A DNA stretch of 64,000 bases from Rhizobiaceae bacterium (GTDB lineage Bacteria > Pseudomonadota > Alphaproteobacteria > Rhizobiales > Rhizobiaceae): the NCBI GenBank assembly GCA_019635775.1, contig JAHBYU010000004.1, forward strand, positions 62,001-126,000, read 5' to 3'. A model generated the notes under the pieces. It was not told the DNA's origin and ran no database searches. It saw only the letters and a list, made by a program, of their open reading frames with translations. Within the stretch, counting starts at the first letter, position 1; each line of letters starts with the position of its first letter. The position numbers were made by a program, and so were the translations under genes. Positions 63,201 through 64,000 of the stretch are shown here, piece by piece.

Positions 63201-64000
63201 ATGAAACGAGTCCGCAAGGCGGTTTTTCCTGTTGCAGGGCTGGGGACGCGGTTTCTTCCGGCGACCAAGGCGATCCCGAAGGAGATGCTGACGGTGGTCG
63301 ACCGCCCCGTCATCCAGTATGTAGTCGATGAGGCGCGGGAAGCGGGCATCGAGCACTTCATATTCGTGACCGGTCGCAACAAGGGGGTGATCGAGGATCA
63401 CTTCGACATCCAGTTCGAGTTGAACCACACGCTTGCCCAGCGCGGCAAGGACGACCAGCTTGCCAAATTGCAGCGGTTGCAGCCCCAGGCCGGGCAGACC
63501 AGCTTCACCCGCCAGCAGGAGCCGCTCGGCCTCGGTCATGCGGTCTGGTGCGCGCGGGAGCTTGTCGGTGACGAGCCTTTCGCGCTGCTCCTGCCCGACA
63601 TGATCATGCAGTCCCAGAAGAGCTGCATGAGCGAGATGGTCGAGCTTTATGAACACACCGGGGGCAATATCGTCGCTGTGCAGGAATGCGATCCGGCGGA
63701 GGCCCACAAATACGGCATCGTGGGACGCGGCGAGGAAGCGCATAACGGCTTTCGAATCACCGCGATGGTCGAAAAGCCCAAGCAGGGGACGGCGCCGTCA
63801 AACCTGTTCATCAACGGACGCTACATATTGCAACCGGAGATCTTCGCGATACTCGAGAAGCAGGAGCGCGGCGCGGGCAATGAGATCCAGCTGACGGACG
63901 GCATGCTGCGCCTTGAACAGGACCAGCGCTTCTTCGGCTACCACTACCGTGGCCGCACCTTCGACTGCGGCTCGCCGGAAGGCTTTGTGGAGGCCAACGT
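63201..64000 (+). CDS. galU: UTP-glucose-1-phosphate uridylyltransferase (3' truncated)
   Basis: The first 266 residues of GalU; the gene continues beyond the window. The nucleotide-binding signature [33 protein letters not shown] (residues ~8-40) and later [36 protein letters not shown] and [20 protein letters not shown] are all present. It makes UDP-glucose for exopolysaccharide and glycoconjugate synthesis. Start ATG 63201 with AAGGGGTAGGAC. Confidence 0.97.
   Translation, partial: MKRVRKAVFPVAGLGTRFLPATKAIPKEMLTVVDRPVIQYVVDEAREAGIEHFIFVTGRNKGVIEDHFDIQFELNHTLAQRGKDDQLAKLQRLQPQAGQTSFTRQQEPLGLGHAVWCARELVGDEPFALLLPDMIMQSQKSCMSEMVELYEHTGGNIVAVQECDPAEAHKYGIVGRGEEAHNGFRITAMVEKPKQGTAPSNLFINGRYILQPEIFAILEKQERGAGNEIQLTDGMLRLEQDQRFFGYHYRGRTFDCGSPEGFVEAN

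Overview
The window is a chromosomal segment of an alphaproteobacterium, almost certainly order Hyphomicrobiales (Rhizobiales) and probably near Mesorhizobium/Phyllobacteriaceae. The grounds are the combination of rhizobial marker families (DUF992 and DUF982 proteins, an aa3-type oxidase subunit IV next to pntAA, a CpdR receiver protein, heterotetrameric soxBDAG, a ROSE-controlled hsp20, an FnrN-type regulator) with uniformly high G+C and dense, often overlapping gene packing. I see no insertion sequence, integrase, phage gene or CRISPR array. The two ends cut genes: an ABC-transporter binding protein at the left and galU at the right.

Layout. 1-7.2 kb: binding-protein fragment, small oxidase subunit IV, the proton-translocating transhydrogenase operon (pntAA-pntAB-small membrane ORF-pntB), two tandem DUF992 secreted proteins, a TPR lipoprotein and rpsU. 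7.2-14.5 kb: a Fsr-type MFS exporter, the complete sarcosine oxidase operon soxBDAG and two small stress-type proteins. 14.5-28.5 kb: on the minus strand an ABM monooxygenase and a MaoC hydratase, a four-gene ABC importer, and a seven-gene operon (FGase-like amidohydrolase, TRAP transporter dctQMP, glutamine-synthetase-like ligase, aldehyde dehydrogenase, iron alcohol dehydrogenase) divergent from an RpiR-type regulator. 28.6-33.3 kb: RND efflux pair and a DUF982 protein. 33.5-35 kb: hydantoinase/dihydropyrimidinase with a strong terminator.

35-45.3 kb is a micro-aerobic module: cydABX (minus) divergent from cydDC plus a hemerythrin-like gene (plus), then an FNR-type regulator facing hemN. 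FNR-type boxes lie in both divergent intergenic regions, so the regulator, its likely targets and its sites are all visible here. A PDZ protease-like protein that has lost its catalytic triad follows. 45.5-52.5 kb: AI-2E-family permease, tRNA-Val(GAC), cpdR, a second FGase-like gene, a small RNA locus on the minus strand resembling the rhizobial alpha-r8/MmgR family, hisN-type phosphatase, a lysophospholipase-like hydrolase, hsp20 under a sigma-32 promoter and ROSE RNA thermometer, and threonine aldolase. 52.5-64 kb: gltBD (glutamate synthase), a DUF459/SGNH-like protein lacking its catalytic Ser and His, a lytic murein transglycosylase, and galU.

What is most worth checking: the RpiR/TRAP/GS-like/dehydrogenase/FGase operon, which reads like an uncharacterised gamma-glutamylation catabolic route; the candidate MmgR-like sRNA; the cyd/fnr/hemN regulatory module with its co-translated hemerythrin; and two apparently dead enzymes (S1C protease fold and SGNH fold) that keep their accessory domains.
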